From Prosopocoilus inquinatus (Eukaryota > Arthropoda > Insecta > Coleoptera > Lucanidae), in the NCBI GenBank assembly GCA_036172665.1, contig CM069870.1:57908212-57972211 (forward strand): a DNA stretch of 64,000 nt, written 5' to 3'. Below are positions 43,461 to 53,781 of the stretch, one piece after another. Positions within the stretch are counted from its first letter, which is position 1. Each line of letters opens with the position of its first letter. The notes under the pieces were generated by a model that saw only the letters and a program-made list of their open reading frames with translations, did no database searches and was not told where the DNA came from. Position numbers and translations under genes: made by a program.

Positions 43461-45880
43461 GTCAAGTGTTAAATGTTACTGTTTCCGTTCTATTGAACTC
43501 GGGCTATAAAGGAAGATTGTTTATCATTCAATTCAAGCTCCTCACTCGAGGATCGAAGCAAGTGCCAAGTAATCCAAAGTTAGTTTAAAGCTCCATAAAA
43601 CAGCTCAATCTGGTTGTTACAATCGATGTATCTGGAAAGTTTTTTCCGGATACATCTAACTAGATTTGAATTTACCGATAAACATTATTAGTAATTTTTT
43701 CCTATTAAATCAGTCTTTCTTGGAAAAGAAGTGTTTCAGGTTATCTGAATGTTTCTTAATTCTGAGCTTTCCTAATTAATATATTCTATTAAACTACAAA
43801 ATAATGGTAAGACGGAACAAATGTAACTGTCACGTAAAACGCAAGCCACCAAGGACGGTGGAGTTACGTGGAATAGCTTTATCTGGGAGTACGGTTTAAA
43901 TTATGATCACACGAGATGCACAAAAGTTCAACAAGGGGATTCAGGGAAAGAAAAGATCTAACTTAAAAAGAAAAAGAAAGGGTGTCTAGGCTTGAGTTTA
44001 CCAATAGAATACTTCGAAATTTTATCTTGAAATTACCGACGTTGTCTTTGTTGAAAAGTTTAACATTATGCAATGTTAGAAATAAAAAGGGACAAATGCG
44101 ACTGCCGCGTGAAACACAAGCAACACGGAAGATGCTGAAATACCGTCGGTAACAGATTAATAATTTTAAGGAGACGTACAATCATGTTCTCATCTTCATT
44201 GCTTTTTTTAAGTTACTTGTTGTGTTTATTGTTTGAAGGTAAGATATAATATTGGAAAAAGTTTTAACGAATTTTTAAACCGTAACAAGCCCTGAAAAGA
44301 AACGCTGCTTTCGTCAACTTTTTAAGAGAATTCCAGTTGAGAATATTATATTTTATTTAAATTTAATCGAATGTAAACTTAATACGACCATTTACTCAGT
44401 GAGTACAAAGGAATATTTGAATAGGCAAGGCATTACTATATTAATTAATTTCTGTATTTTAGTTTCCAGTTTTAGATAGTAATATCCCAGATAGTAATTA
44501 GAGATATCTAAGTAAACTTCTGCATGTATAAATAAATTTACTAAACGGTTTTGCAATTACCGATGTACTTATCAAAGAGTTACATCAAAGGCTAATACCT
44601 GCACATGTTTTCCGTTTTCGCTTCCCAAGTGGAACTCTCGGAAGGATGATTTCCAACGCACCGTTTGCTTTTACGTCGATGTCGAACGGAACGAGCAAAT
44701 AAAAGCTTAGTTATGGCAGGATGCCGTCTCTCTTTGGTTAACACACAGTGAGTTGTAAAGCAAACAGTGCAATTTACGGCGTAATTGAAGCTCTGACGTT
44801 GCGGGCAGGCTCCATAAGCCGAGCGAATTACCAGAGTTATTATGCAAGAATTATAATCATTCAGTGCCGAAATAAAACCGCACGCAAATTAAGCTCGCTC
44901 TAATGCGGTGCGTTTTCGAATGATTCGCCGATTAAACGCTTCGTTATGTGCTTATTACGGCGAACGGTGTTTGTGTGGCCTTAAATTTATTTGCTACTCG
45001 AATTTGAAACCTTGAAGAACTTGGAAAATACGTTTACGTTAAATTTAACTTCTATCTTCTTTAATCGTGGGACTTAAAGGTCACATTGTTCTAGACATTC
45101 ATCAAAAGTTTGAGCTTTCTCGTTATCTGGTTTGGTCCGAATGCTTTCAAGTTTCATCATTATACCAACCAATCGATTGTTGTTGTATAATCATAAAGGA
45201 TGAATAATAATTGCTACGCAAAGTTTAATGCAACTGCCGAGGATGTGAATCGTAACGGAAACCGACCCACCAGAGCTTACTAAAGACTGGCTATATTTTG
45301 GAAGGGGGAAGAAGGTCAATCTGGAATGCCGCCCTCTCAAAACCCGGCCTGTTTTTCTAGTAGGTACTGGTCGAACTGCAATGGTTTAGGTTCCATTTTG
45401 CATCTCTAATACCCGCTCAGCAGTTTCATATAAAATAAGCTGTGTTCAAAAAGAAGATGCTCTTGGTAAAGTGTGGACATTATGGGAATCATGACCAGAC
45501 CTCAAATGGATCCTTTTGCAAATTTAGCCCATAGTGAGATCAGAAGAATTCTCTCTTATTGATGTCACCAATCCTTTCGGGGAATTCTCGCCTAATCTTC
45601 TGTCCTTTAGCCTCCTCTTCTCGAACGCACGTCCTTTCTCTTTGTATTGGAACTTCGCATACAATCACTGCGAAAAGTTTTCGATCTACGAGCAACACAC
45701 TCAATTTGGAGGTTTTTTGTTAGAAGGTCACTCTTGAGACTTTGGTTCGACGCCATAACGCGACTTATCGGTTCTAATCATTCCATTGACCTTTTGCATC
45801 AGTGGTGATATTGAATTAATATTAAGACGCTAGGCAGCAGTTGCGATCTTTGATTAACCTGCCGTTTGCCTCTTCGTTGA
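43461..45880. other. Non-coding, unique-looking block at 44.6-45.0 kb
   Basis: No domain or terminal repeat. From about 44600 to 44960 the sequence is less AT-rich and word-rich (TTTACGGCG, GCAAATTAAGC, CGATTAAACGC), with texture like regulatory DNA. That reading is an inference only. Confidence 0.35.
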
Positions 45881-46179
45881 AATTGATTTAAATATTCTTC
45901 AGTTTGCCAATTCCCAAAATGTTTCCAATGCTGATGTTGTAGCTATCATGAACGTGAAAATAAATTGACTTTTACATGAGACAGGCGGCGTTCGACGACT
46001 GACAATAAGTTTAATGAGGTTTCTATCAAAAAAGTGCACTGACGCAAGAAAGAGGAAGAGGAACTTGAGGATGAATACAAGTGCGATTTGGACAAGAGGA
46101 AATTCTGAAGATTCGACGTTATATTTGGTCCAGTATCTAAAAAACTTCCACATAAAGAATCGATCAACTTTGCAATTCT

Positions 46180-46640
46180 GTACTGAAACTAAAATATGTG
46201 CCGAAACATCATATCGACCAATAAGCCTTTAGTGATCTCCAAAATTTTTGAAAAACTTGTGCTCTGAGTTGATGGAAATTGCCGGTCACCAACTCGACGA
46301 TAGAACAAGTGATCAACAAGATAAACAAAAGTGAAAGAAAAAATTAGGATGTCGGTCAAGGTGTTTAGATCGAGTATTGATGTCATCAGGGATACTTTTA
46401 AGAAACTAAAATCCTGCGGCAAGATAATAAAAATCCTACATTAAATAAATCAAATAAACTCTGATTGCCCCAAGGCCTTGTCTTGGGTTCTTTACTGTCT
46501 GTTGGGAGCTTACTAACATACAGTTATTATAACTTTAATCTTAGAAGCTGTAAGAATCTTACCAGACAGCTTAAAAATCAAGTTGAACTATGGACAGAAA
46601 ACGGAGGATAAATCTTTACTAAGTTTAAGAAGGAATCGCC
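46180..46640 (+). pseudogene. Jockey-like LINE reverse transcriptase scrap
   Basis: Plus-strand frames include ETSYRPISL and, one frame over, VISKIFEKLV (the YRPISLL-x-x-SKIFEKL block of LINE reverse transcriptases) near 46200-46255. About 230 bases later comes LPQGLVLGSLL (the PQGSVLGPLLF block) near 46467-46500, followed by LTRQLKNQVELWTENGG. Order and spacing agree with a Jockey-type RT whose YADD region is lost or deleted. Heavily decayed; the ends of the element cannot be placed. Confidence 0.6.
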
Positions 46641-46752
46641 CAGTATTATGACTCATTTCAAAACATATCTTCGTCGCTAGTATCACATGTTTGATTAAGT
46701 ATATCGATCTTTGGCATATAAAATAACGGTGTACATTTTATTAAAAATATTG

Positions 46753-47904
46753 TTACTTTAAAAATACTTTTATGTTTTCGATGATGTGTGCTAATAAATC
46801 TCGATCAATATCAACTAATTTAACAGTAATTTTATTTTCTTCAAATTTTGGATTTGCTACGACAAAGATTCCCTTTGCCTTTTTAGTTACAAACATTTGA
46901 AGCAGTTGATTTTAATACAGGTATGTGTTTTTTATAATCGCCTGCTTATCAATATAATTTTCTGAAGTTTTGTACGATTATGGGCATTTTATTTCCACAA
47001 TATACTCTTCGTTTATGGCATCCGGGCTAACTCCAATTTATTGTTTGGGTGTTTAGTATAATAAATCCTGTTCTTAGAAACCGCATGTTCAATTCAGTTT
47101 CTAACCTTTCCAAAACACTTTCTTCTAGCTGGAGTCCTTATGTCCTCCTCATGTCGTTTGTTGCCATAATTTTAGCTCCAACGGTTTTTTCTACTAAGAC
47201 ACCCTTTCGCTATTTCATATGCAATTGATACCGTAATTCGTCCAAATCTGATTTCATGCCATAAAGTAGATGCATTCTGTTCTCTCGTTCGATTTGTCAT
47301 TTCTGCGGCTAAATTTTCATTAAAACGTTCTTTACTATAATCAACATCCTCACCATAATCCTGACTTTTGAAGTCTATCAGTAAATGATGTAAGGAAAGT
47401 TTAGAAAATTTTAACGGCACAATATTTCAGTAGAGAATTCTGAATACCACGTTTTCTGCTTACTTGAATATACTCTTCGAGAACTGTGTTTGAATTATGT
47501 GGTTCCTTAGTAATTTTCCCAACATCTTCTACCTGAACATATTTTTTTGATGTTCTTGCATCAGATTGAATAGATTTCCTCCAATAACACTGTACTTCTG
47601 TTGGTGAAGGTTCCTCGCTCCGCCTGTGTAGCCACATTAAAAATGCAACTGTATGTTTATAACTTCCTTGACTAGATGGACAGGCATTACATTGCAAGTT
47701 TATAACTTTATTTTCAGGTTCATTGATTATCTCTTCATGTGAATAATCTTTTGCTTTTATGCGATGTTCGGGTATTATTCGACATTTTAAAATACATTGG
47801 TTATTTATTCGCTTTAATTGCACATAACCTATAGGATTGTCCCGGTATTTGCTTCTACCATACCTGCAAAATATACATTTCAAAATTAAAATAGTTTTTC
47901 TCAT
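46753..47904 (-). pseudogene. SWIM zinc finger plus YqaJ-type exonuclease protein, broken
   Basis: Minus strand. The first part (47866-47401) starts after an acceptor-like TTTTGCAG and encodes YGRSKYRDNPIGYVQLKR. A SWIM-type zinc finger follows (NLQCNACPSSQGSYKHTVAF), where the expected CKH is YKH, so one zinc ligand is lost. The next frame begins the YqaJ nuclease fold (MTNRTREQNASTLWHEIRFG with RITVSIAYEIAK), then, in shifted frames, GLQLEESVLERLE, a SPDAI-like stretch ending EEYIVEIKCP (the D..E-x-K active site), and a tail GIFVVANPKFEENKITVKLV ending at 46753. At least four frameshifts. Proteins of this layout are common in insects, and YqaJ nucleases are also carried by ISL2EU-type DNA transposons, so it may be a transposon gene or a dead host paralogue. 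No inverted ends were found. Confidence 0.75.
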
Positions 47905-48188
47905 CTATGTAGAATATCAGGAATCAGCTTTAACAAATCCGTTTTCTAGATACATAATTTATTTAAATTTAAGGCAGTTGGAAAATAAAAGACCGTGAAC
48001 AGCACAAAATGATACAAACAACAAGCAACAGCTAAGGCTTGCATAAGCTCACTATGGTTATAGATGCAATGACGTCACAAATTCGTTTGAGCGCCAATCG
48101 CAACTTTTTAAATGTTTATTAAATTTAAACTCAAATAACTCTGAACATAATTTTTTTTTCTTTAAGATTTCTTTTGTAGAACACTATT
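47905..48188. other. Upstream region of the SWIM/YqaJ pseudogene
   Basis: Probably contains an intron and a former first exon, judging from the acceptor at about 47867, but no upstream coding segment can be recognised. Confidence 0.35.
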
Positions 48189-48275
48189 ATATAGCAAACT
48201 GGCTTCAATTTCTCAATCCTAATGCAATGTCAGATCAAGAAGCAATCGCAGGATGACACTGCTTATACTTTGCGT
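48189..48275. repeat. Repeat segment shared with 24521-24610
   Basis: Diverged match to the segment next to the hammerhead-like motif at 24.5 kb (CTTCAATT..GCAATGTCAGATCAAGAAGC..AGGATGACACTGC). No hammerhead core is retained here. Confidence 0.5.
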
Positions 48276-49678
48276 TAGTAAAATAGTATAAAATAACCGA
48301 AAGAACAACAAATTAGAAGATCCAACTGGTCCTCCTAACTAATCTCTCCTTAAAAAATTAATCTGACATCTCAGTCCCTTGAATGGTGCAATGTAAAGTT
48401 TTAGTAAAATTGTATCCACTCCCAATAACTTATAAATTTAATTTAATTTAACCAAATCACGCGAACTAGTTTTTTTTTTTACTGTTGTATAACAAGCAGA
48501 GAAGAAAAAATTTGGGCGTTCCCTCCTCATTTCAAATTCCCTTAATTATTAAAAGTAGAAAGTTCATGAAAGCTCGGGCAAAGAAAAAAACAGCATTATA
48601 CACCGCGGACAAATTACACATAAACAGTTACCATAACAGTTTTATGGCGGATTATTTTTAGCACAAGCCATGACATTTCGCAACTCAATTTTGCGCTTCA
48701 TAACCGCAGAATCCGGGTTCTTCCTCTTCATTCGCGTGAGGCGGGAGTCGACGCAGAAAATTGAATGTCCCAAAATGAATTTCTCTCTTTTGCTCGCGAG
48801 ATATGATTCGAGAAGGTTACGCCTCAAAGGGCAAATTGTTTTAGGCAAGAACGCGTTTGGATTACTTTCCCGGACAAATTTTTCGTATTATTCACATTTG
48901 TTTGTATTGAATCCATAAGAAAACTTGTATCTCGGATTTTGCTTCTAGCGTGAAATTTGCTCGCACTTACATGAATTATTCACGAACACGCCTGTAATGT
49001 GTGTTTGCTTTCATGTACGATATCGCGCCGCACCAATAAGAAGTGTCTTGCACATCGTTTTGGCGTACGGAGAGGATTTTATGTAAATAAGACGTCAAAT
49101 AACACGCCGGAGTGATAAAAAAGACGTGCCTGGCAGACTCTTTCTTTTTTATCTCTGAGATTCACAAACGCCTCGTCTAGACAAAGCTCTGGTAATGGAG
49201 ATGCGCATCATCTGAAAATTGCATGGGGGAAATTGACGTGTCTTTTGATATAAGGTCGTCCCTAGAGAAATCGGTCGTTACTTATTTGCTGGTGGAGACG
49301 AGTACTTTTGCCAAAAGGCTTCTTCCTGCGAAAAATAAAAGGCTGTGTGAGGTCGATGCAATCTAATTTTACAAAGCTTTTTGGAAACTCACAGGAAGAA
49401 AATAATATTTTTTAATGCACTGGAACACGCAGCTTCGATGAGAGCTTTCGTGTCACAGACTGAGAGTTTGCAGTGGATTAAATTTTCTGTTTCACCTGAT
49501 GTGTTCTTTTTCAGCTTGCTAAATACACACTTCAGATTGTCGATGAGGAAGATTATAGAATTTGTTTTTATTGTAATTTTAGGAAAACCTGTTTGTTAAT
49601 TTACTTTTAGTTCACTTAAGATCTTGCTGTCACGTTTCTACAGATACGTTTATCCTCCTGGTTACATTACGATACCTG
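48276..49678. other. Unique-looking non-coding DNA
   Basis: No domain in either strand. The overlapping frames at 48642-48918 on opposite strands are open but unlike any family I know. From about 48600 to 49330 composition is balanced and non-repetitive. Confidence 0.35.
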
Positions 49679-49900
49679 ATGACAAGTAGCGCAGAGAAGT
49701 CGACAGCTGTCCCGAAGCTAGTCTTTGAAGGATTTGGGGGTAGATTAGATAATACAATGGGCGTCAGGGAGCAACCCCAGCTGGTGTATACACACTATGA
49801 AACCGACTCCCAGAGTTTCATAGCGTGCCCGGATAACTGAAAACTTCCCTGAGATTTACCCACACTCGTACATTCAAGAAAGGGTTTGAGACGCAGCCCA
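49679..49900 (+). repeat. Dispersed repeat family X, copy B
   Basis: Partner of 15924-16140 in the same orientation. Shared landmarks are TGACAAGT, GTCCCGAAG, GGGCGTCAGGGAG, TATACACAC and CTCCCAGAGTTTCATAGCG. Here the block TATGAAAC..GTTTCATA also forms an 8-bp hairpin that is not kept in copy A. Confidence 0.55.
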
Positions 49901-52202
49901 AACATTGTGTCGTAATAAATGGTAAATATGTTGGCACACGCTAATAACTTGCCAATAGTGCAGCTTGGCCCTAATGGCTAAACTAAATACTTAAAACAAA
50001 TAATAATAATAATAATAGCAATTCTATCGGTAAATATAGAAGTTACAAAATAAAGTACGAATACATCCATGAGTTTACCAACCAGCCCAGAATCAGCTTA
50101 CTTCGCAGGAAGCAGCTGCTCTACCTTCTGAGCATTCGATCAAAAATAATTAAAATAGCAAAAATAACAATAAATTAATAATTCAACAAATCAATGCGTT
50201 AAGTTACTCATCAATTAAACTTAACTTAGGTTCAGTAGTAACCTTCACAGGATCGACTCGAAGTCGCACGAAGTTAACACAGATTAAAACTATATTAAAT
50301 TTGACTTAAAAGTCACGATATTTACGTTAGTGTGAAACGAAATAGATAAAAAGCATGCGGGATACAATATGGTAATACTGTATCAGCTGTACGTCGGTTG
50401 TTATCTCCACTTTTTTCCTTGCTGGTTGACAAAATTATGTGCCACTGTTTCCGCCATTCTCGGGTAGTAGACGAACTCCTATATTGCCACACGCGGAAGC
50501 GTCGGCGTCGCGTCGGTGACGCTGTAAATGAAATGAAACAACCGAGATTTTACTCACTCGTTACTATCTCCAAATTATCCAGACTTATAACCCCTCGATG
50601 AAAAATTCTGTTAAGAAAACAAGGAAACCGTTTGTAACTGACACCCACGCTTAACAATCGTGTCACATACCTCTAATTTTCAGGGATCTAGAAAAACTGC
50701 TTGCAAAGATACCTATAAAACACTTCAGCATACACGTAGAGCTTGATTATTTCCAGTCAAACTGCCTTGTTGAATTTTGTAACACAATCTTAAATATTAC
50801 ACAAATTCCTGCAATTTACGAAACTCCTGTGTCAGTTCTGTTATCACACGGTAAAGTGAGAGTAGCTGAGTTGGTTGCTAGAGTCTGCTTTCTGAGTGAA
50901 CGTGGCGAGCTAATCGGAACAGAGAACGCGAAGGACGTGGCTACACGAGCCCAGTGAAGAACCTTGTATTCAAAGGGCGTATCAGTGTCACTTCCGGAAA
51001 GAAATGTTGCCAACTTCATATACAACGCACATGCAACACGCAGTTCCCGAAATGTAACTATCTAGAGATTAACCTGCAACAATCTGAGATCCACGTACCA
51101 TGCACAGCGAGAAATTTTATGAATTTTATGATTCATTCCCTCCATAATTTGGAGACTAAAACCTGATATTTTGTTATTTCTAGCTAAAAATAAAAGTATT
51201 CTTCACTTTTTCGGATAAACATTTATTCCCGGAAATAGTTAAAATTAAGATACAAATTATTTGACTCCGACAAAATGAAAATTTCCGCACACTAACGCGC
51301 ATAGTTTAGTGAAGTTCTACTTAATATTATGACTTTGATGTAAATGCAGTGGAAATATTTCTCGATATTTGTTAAGAGCTTTTGTATAAGTAGTCACATT
51401 TAGTTTGTTTAACCTACAATAAAGAGCAAATAACCTTTTAAACTCCTTCTTCGACTTAAAAAAATAACTTTCTTTAAATCTTATACTTTCCGCGGTTGGT
51501 CTCCAGGGAACTACCATGAAGAGTTAAAAAGTAGTTCCATTACGACCATCATTTTTTCCTGTGTGGTGTTTCACAGTTGAAAAGTTAATTACTTTCTAAA
51601 CTAGAACAAGGATAATTGAACCGAAATTCCTTTCTTTTTTGGAAACACGCGTCTACTACCGGTCATAAATATAAATTAGAATTTTAATAATCAAAAATGA
51701 GTTGCTTATAGTTAAAACAATTCGCTGATCATTGTCTTAAAATTAAATACTGCAAGCAGGGGTCTTCCAGAATATTTTCTTTTTCTATGGTGCCTTCGAG
51801 CTTCTAAATTTTAGAAATTACTGAAGTACGTAGAATATATTTGTTAAGTAAATTCGCAAGGTTTATCTAAAAGAGAAACTAGATTCTTTTCTAAATATGT
51901 GACACATTTTTGAAACAGAAAGTATAATTTGAACGTGTGACTAATGATGACGATAATCTTCCTATAAATTCCTATAATTGTGGAATTATGTGTTTATAAC
52001 GACCGCCAGTTTGCTAATTTAGGAGTGGTCAACCTGAATACTTACCCGAAACTCTTAGACCCTGATCAACAACAAAACTACCCCCGTTTTACAGATAACC
52101 CAACCTGCACTTTTAACCAACCAGCCACCGCTGAAAAATGATTTTCTTGTTCAATAGTTAGTTTGATTTGAAAGCCGATAATTACTCTAACAACGGTGTT
52201 TT
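49901..52202. other. Non-coding; short AAT microsatellite at 50003-50019
   Basis: AT-rich sequence without recognisable domains. The minisatellite-free remainder includes open frames at 50398-50601 and 50816-51025 that match nothing I know. Confidence 0.4.
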
Positions 52203-52449
52203 CCCTCCAGACATCGAAACAGGGCCGTTATTCGCCTGAAGATTGTCAAATTCTCCTCTCTCGTTGTCTCTCTCCTTAAGCAGGTTTCCTCTCCGAAATA
52301 ACTTGTTGAAGGAATTGAATGATGTTAGAATTAGTGAATTGAAGGAGAATGGTAACTTTAACAAATATTGAAGTTTGTTCTTGTCCGATGAAAATAGTAA
52401 GTACAAGGTTTTTTTAATCTCAAACCGGACAGAAAAATGAAGGGAAACA

Positions 52450-52491
52450 CACTCAACGTTTCGCTATAGATTTATAGCTTCGTCAGGAGTG
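52450..52491 (-). ncRNA. Hammerhead-like motif in the inverted partial copy
   Basis: Exact reverse complement of the motif at 53656-53697. Together the two lie in opposite arms of the large inverted repeat. Confidence 0.65.
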
Positions 52492-52657
52492 AAAAAAAGT
52501 AAATAAACAAGTTGTCAAGAGAAACAAGTCGTCAAGAGAAACGAAAAGGTAACATGATTTTTAAACTAAACTACGAGTTGTTCGGAATAAAAGTAACGAG
52601 AACTAATTAAAGCTACTTTTTTTTTTTTTTTAATATATAATTAATTAATTGACAGAT

Positions 52658-52984
52658 CTATATCTTGTTTAAAGAGTCCAGAAAACTACAAAATATGTCA
52701 TTTAAATTTTCAAAGTCCGTACGTTTATTAATAGAATTTCCAGACATTTTAATTTTACACATTTCTATGAAACGTCTTTTAAAAATATTAGATTCACTGT
52801 ACAAAATGTCAGTATTATCAAAATCAAAATTATGATTATTTACTAATGAATGCTCTACAAGCATTGAATGATTTTGATTATTTTTTTGAATATGATATTT
52901 ATGTTGGTCTAAACGTTTTTTTAAATTTTGGCTCGTTTCACCTATATAAACAGAATTACAATTTGAACATTTGATTTCATAAAC
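52658..52984 (-). pseudogene. GIY-YIG endonuclease C-terminal fragment (inverted copy)
   Basis: About 108 codons, open to the stop: VYEIKCSNCNSVYIGETSQN at the start is the GIY-YIG motif with its Cys pair, and the sequence ends LDSLNKI. It keeps the intact reading through the run of seven A's that is shortened in the long copy. It lacks everything upstream of the endonuclease because the copy is 5'-truncated. Confidence 0.85.
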
Positions 52985-52986
52985 TT

Positions 52987-53480
52987 CGAATCATAAATAC
53001 ATATCTTTGCCTTATATTGAACCATTACACAATACATTTAAACACATTTTCAAAAAACATAATTTAATTTTAGCCAGTAAATCTGTGATTAATTTAAATT
53101 TAATTTTTTCGAATTTAAAAACCAAAATACCGAAATTAAAACAACCTAACGTGGTTTATGAAATCAAATGTTCAAATTGTAATTCTGTTTATATAGGTGA
53201 AACGAGCCAAAATTTAAAAAAACGTTTAGACCAACATAAATATCATATTCAAAAAAATAATCAAAATCATTCAATGCTTGTAGAGCATTCATTAGTAAAT
53301 AATCATAATTTTGATTTTGATAATACTGACATTTTGTACAGTGAATCTAATATTTTTAAAAGACGTTTCATAGAAATGTGTAAAATTAAAATGTCTGGAA
53401 ATTCTATTAATAAACGTACGGACTTTGAAAATTTAAATGACATATTTTGTAGTTTTCTGGACTCTTTAAACAAGATATAG
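52987..53480 (+). pseudogene. Penelope-like ORF C-terminal fragment (tandem copy)
   Basis: About 164 codons corresponding to the last part of the long ORF, from SNHKYISLPYIEPL through the GIY-YIG endonuclease to LDSLNKI and stop. It shows the undamaged C-terminus that the long copy has lost (QKNNQNHSM after YHI). It has no start codon and no RT, and forms the coding part of the pseudo-LTR. Confidence 0.9.
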
Positions 53481-53655
53481 ATCTGTCAATTAATTAATTA
53501 TATATATTTAAAAAAAAAAAAAAAAAAGTAGCTTTAATTAGTTCTCGTTACTTTTATTCCGAACAACTCGTAGTTTAGTTTAAAAATCATGTTACCTTTT
53601 CGTTTCTCTTGACGACTTGTTTCTCTTGACAACTTGTTTATTTACTTTTTTTTTT

Positions 53656-53697
53656 CACTCCTGACGAAGCTATAAATCTATAGCGAAACGTTGAGTG
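53656..53697 (+). ncRNA. Hammerhead-like ribozyme motif in the pseudo-LTR
   Basis: CACTC (53656-53660) pairs with GAGTG (53693-53697) as stem I. CTGACGA follows at 53661-53667. Stem II is GCTATA/TATAGC with loop AATC, with one extra A (53668) at its base. Then come GAAA at 53685-53688, the self-complementary stem III ACGT, and T at 53692 as the cleavage-site base. Hammerheads with such a loopless stem III are known in Penelope-like elements and are thought to work as dimers. Cleavage after 53692 would define the 5' end of the long copy's RNA. The extra A may weaken it. Confidence 0.7.
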
Positions 53698-53781
53698 TGT
53701 TTCCCTTCATTTTTCTGTCCGGTTTGAGATTAAAAAAACTTTGTACTTACTATTTTCATCGGACAAGAACAAACTTCAATT

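Larger units (their letters stand above)
52367..53780. repeat. Large inverted repeat: arms of about 620 bp, spacer about 170 bp
   Basis: Arm 1, 52367-52984, is the reverse complement of arm 2, 53154-53780, apart from a few differences mainly in A/T-run lengths. At the inner junction (52981-52984) the bases AAAC are shared by both joined sequences, a 4-base microhomology that fits a template jump during reverse transcription. Confidence 0.9.

Noticed and set aside
45534..45737. 67-codon plus-strand frame upstream of the LINE scrap
   Set aside because: No LINE endonuclease or other motif is recognisable. Composition is like the neighbouring non-coding sequence.
49674..49720. CTGATGAC near 49675 as another hammerhead core
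   Set aside because: The GAAA box is absent (CCCGAAG follows) and no stem II or stem I pairs at the right places.
52440..53720. Large inverted repeat read as the TIRs of a DNA transposon
   Set aside because: Both arms are Penelope-like 3' tails with hammerhead and GIY-YIG sequence. The structure is explained by retroelement copies joined head-to-head.
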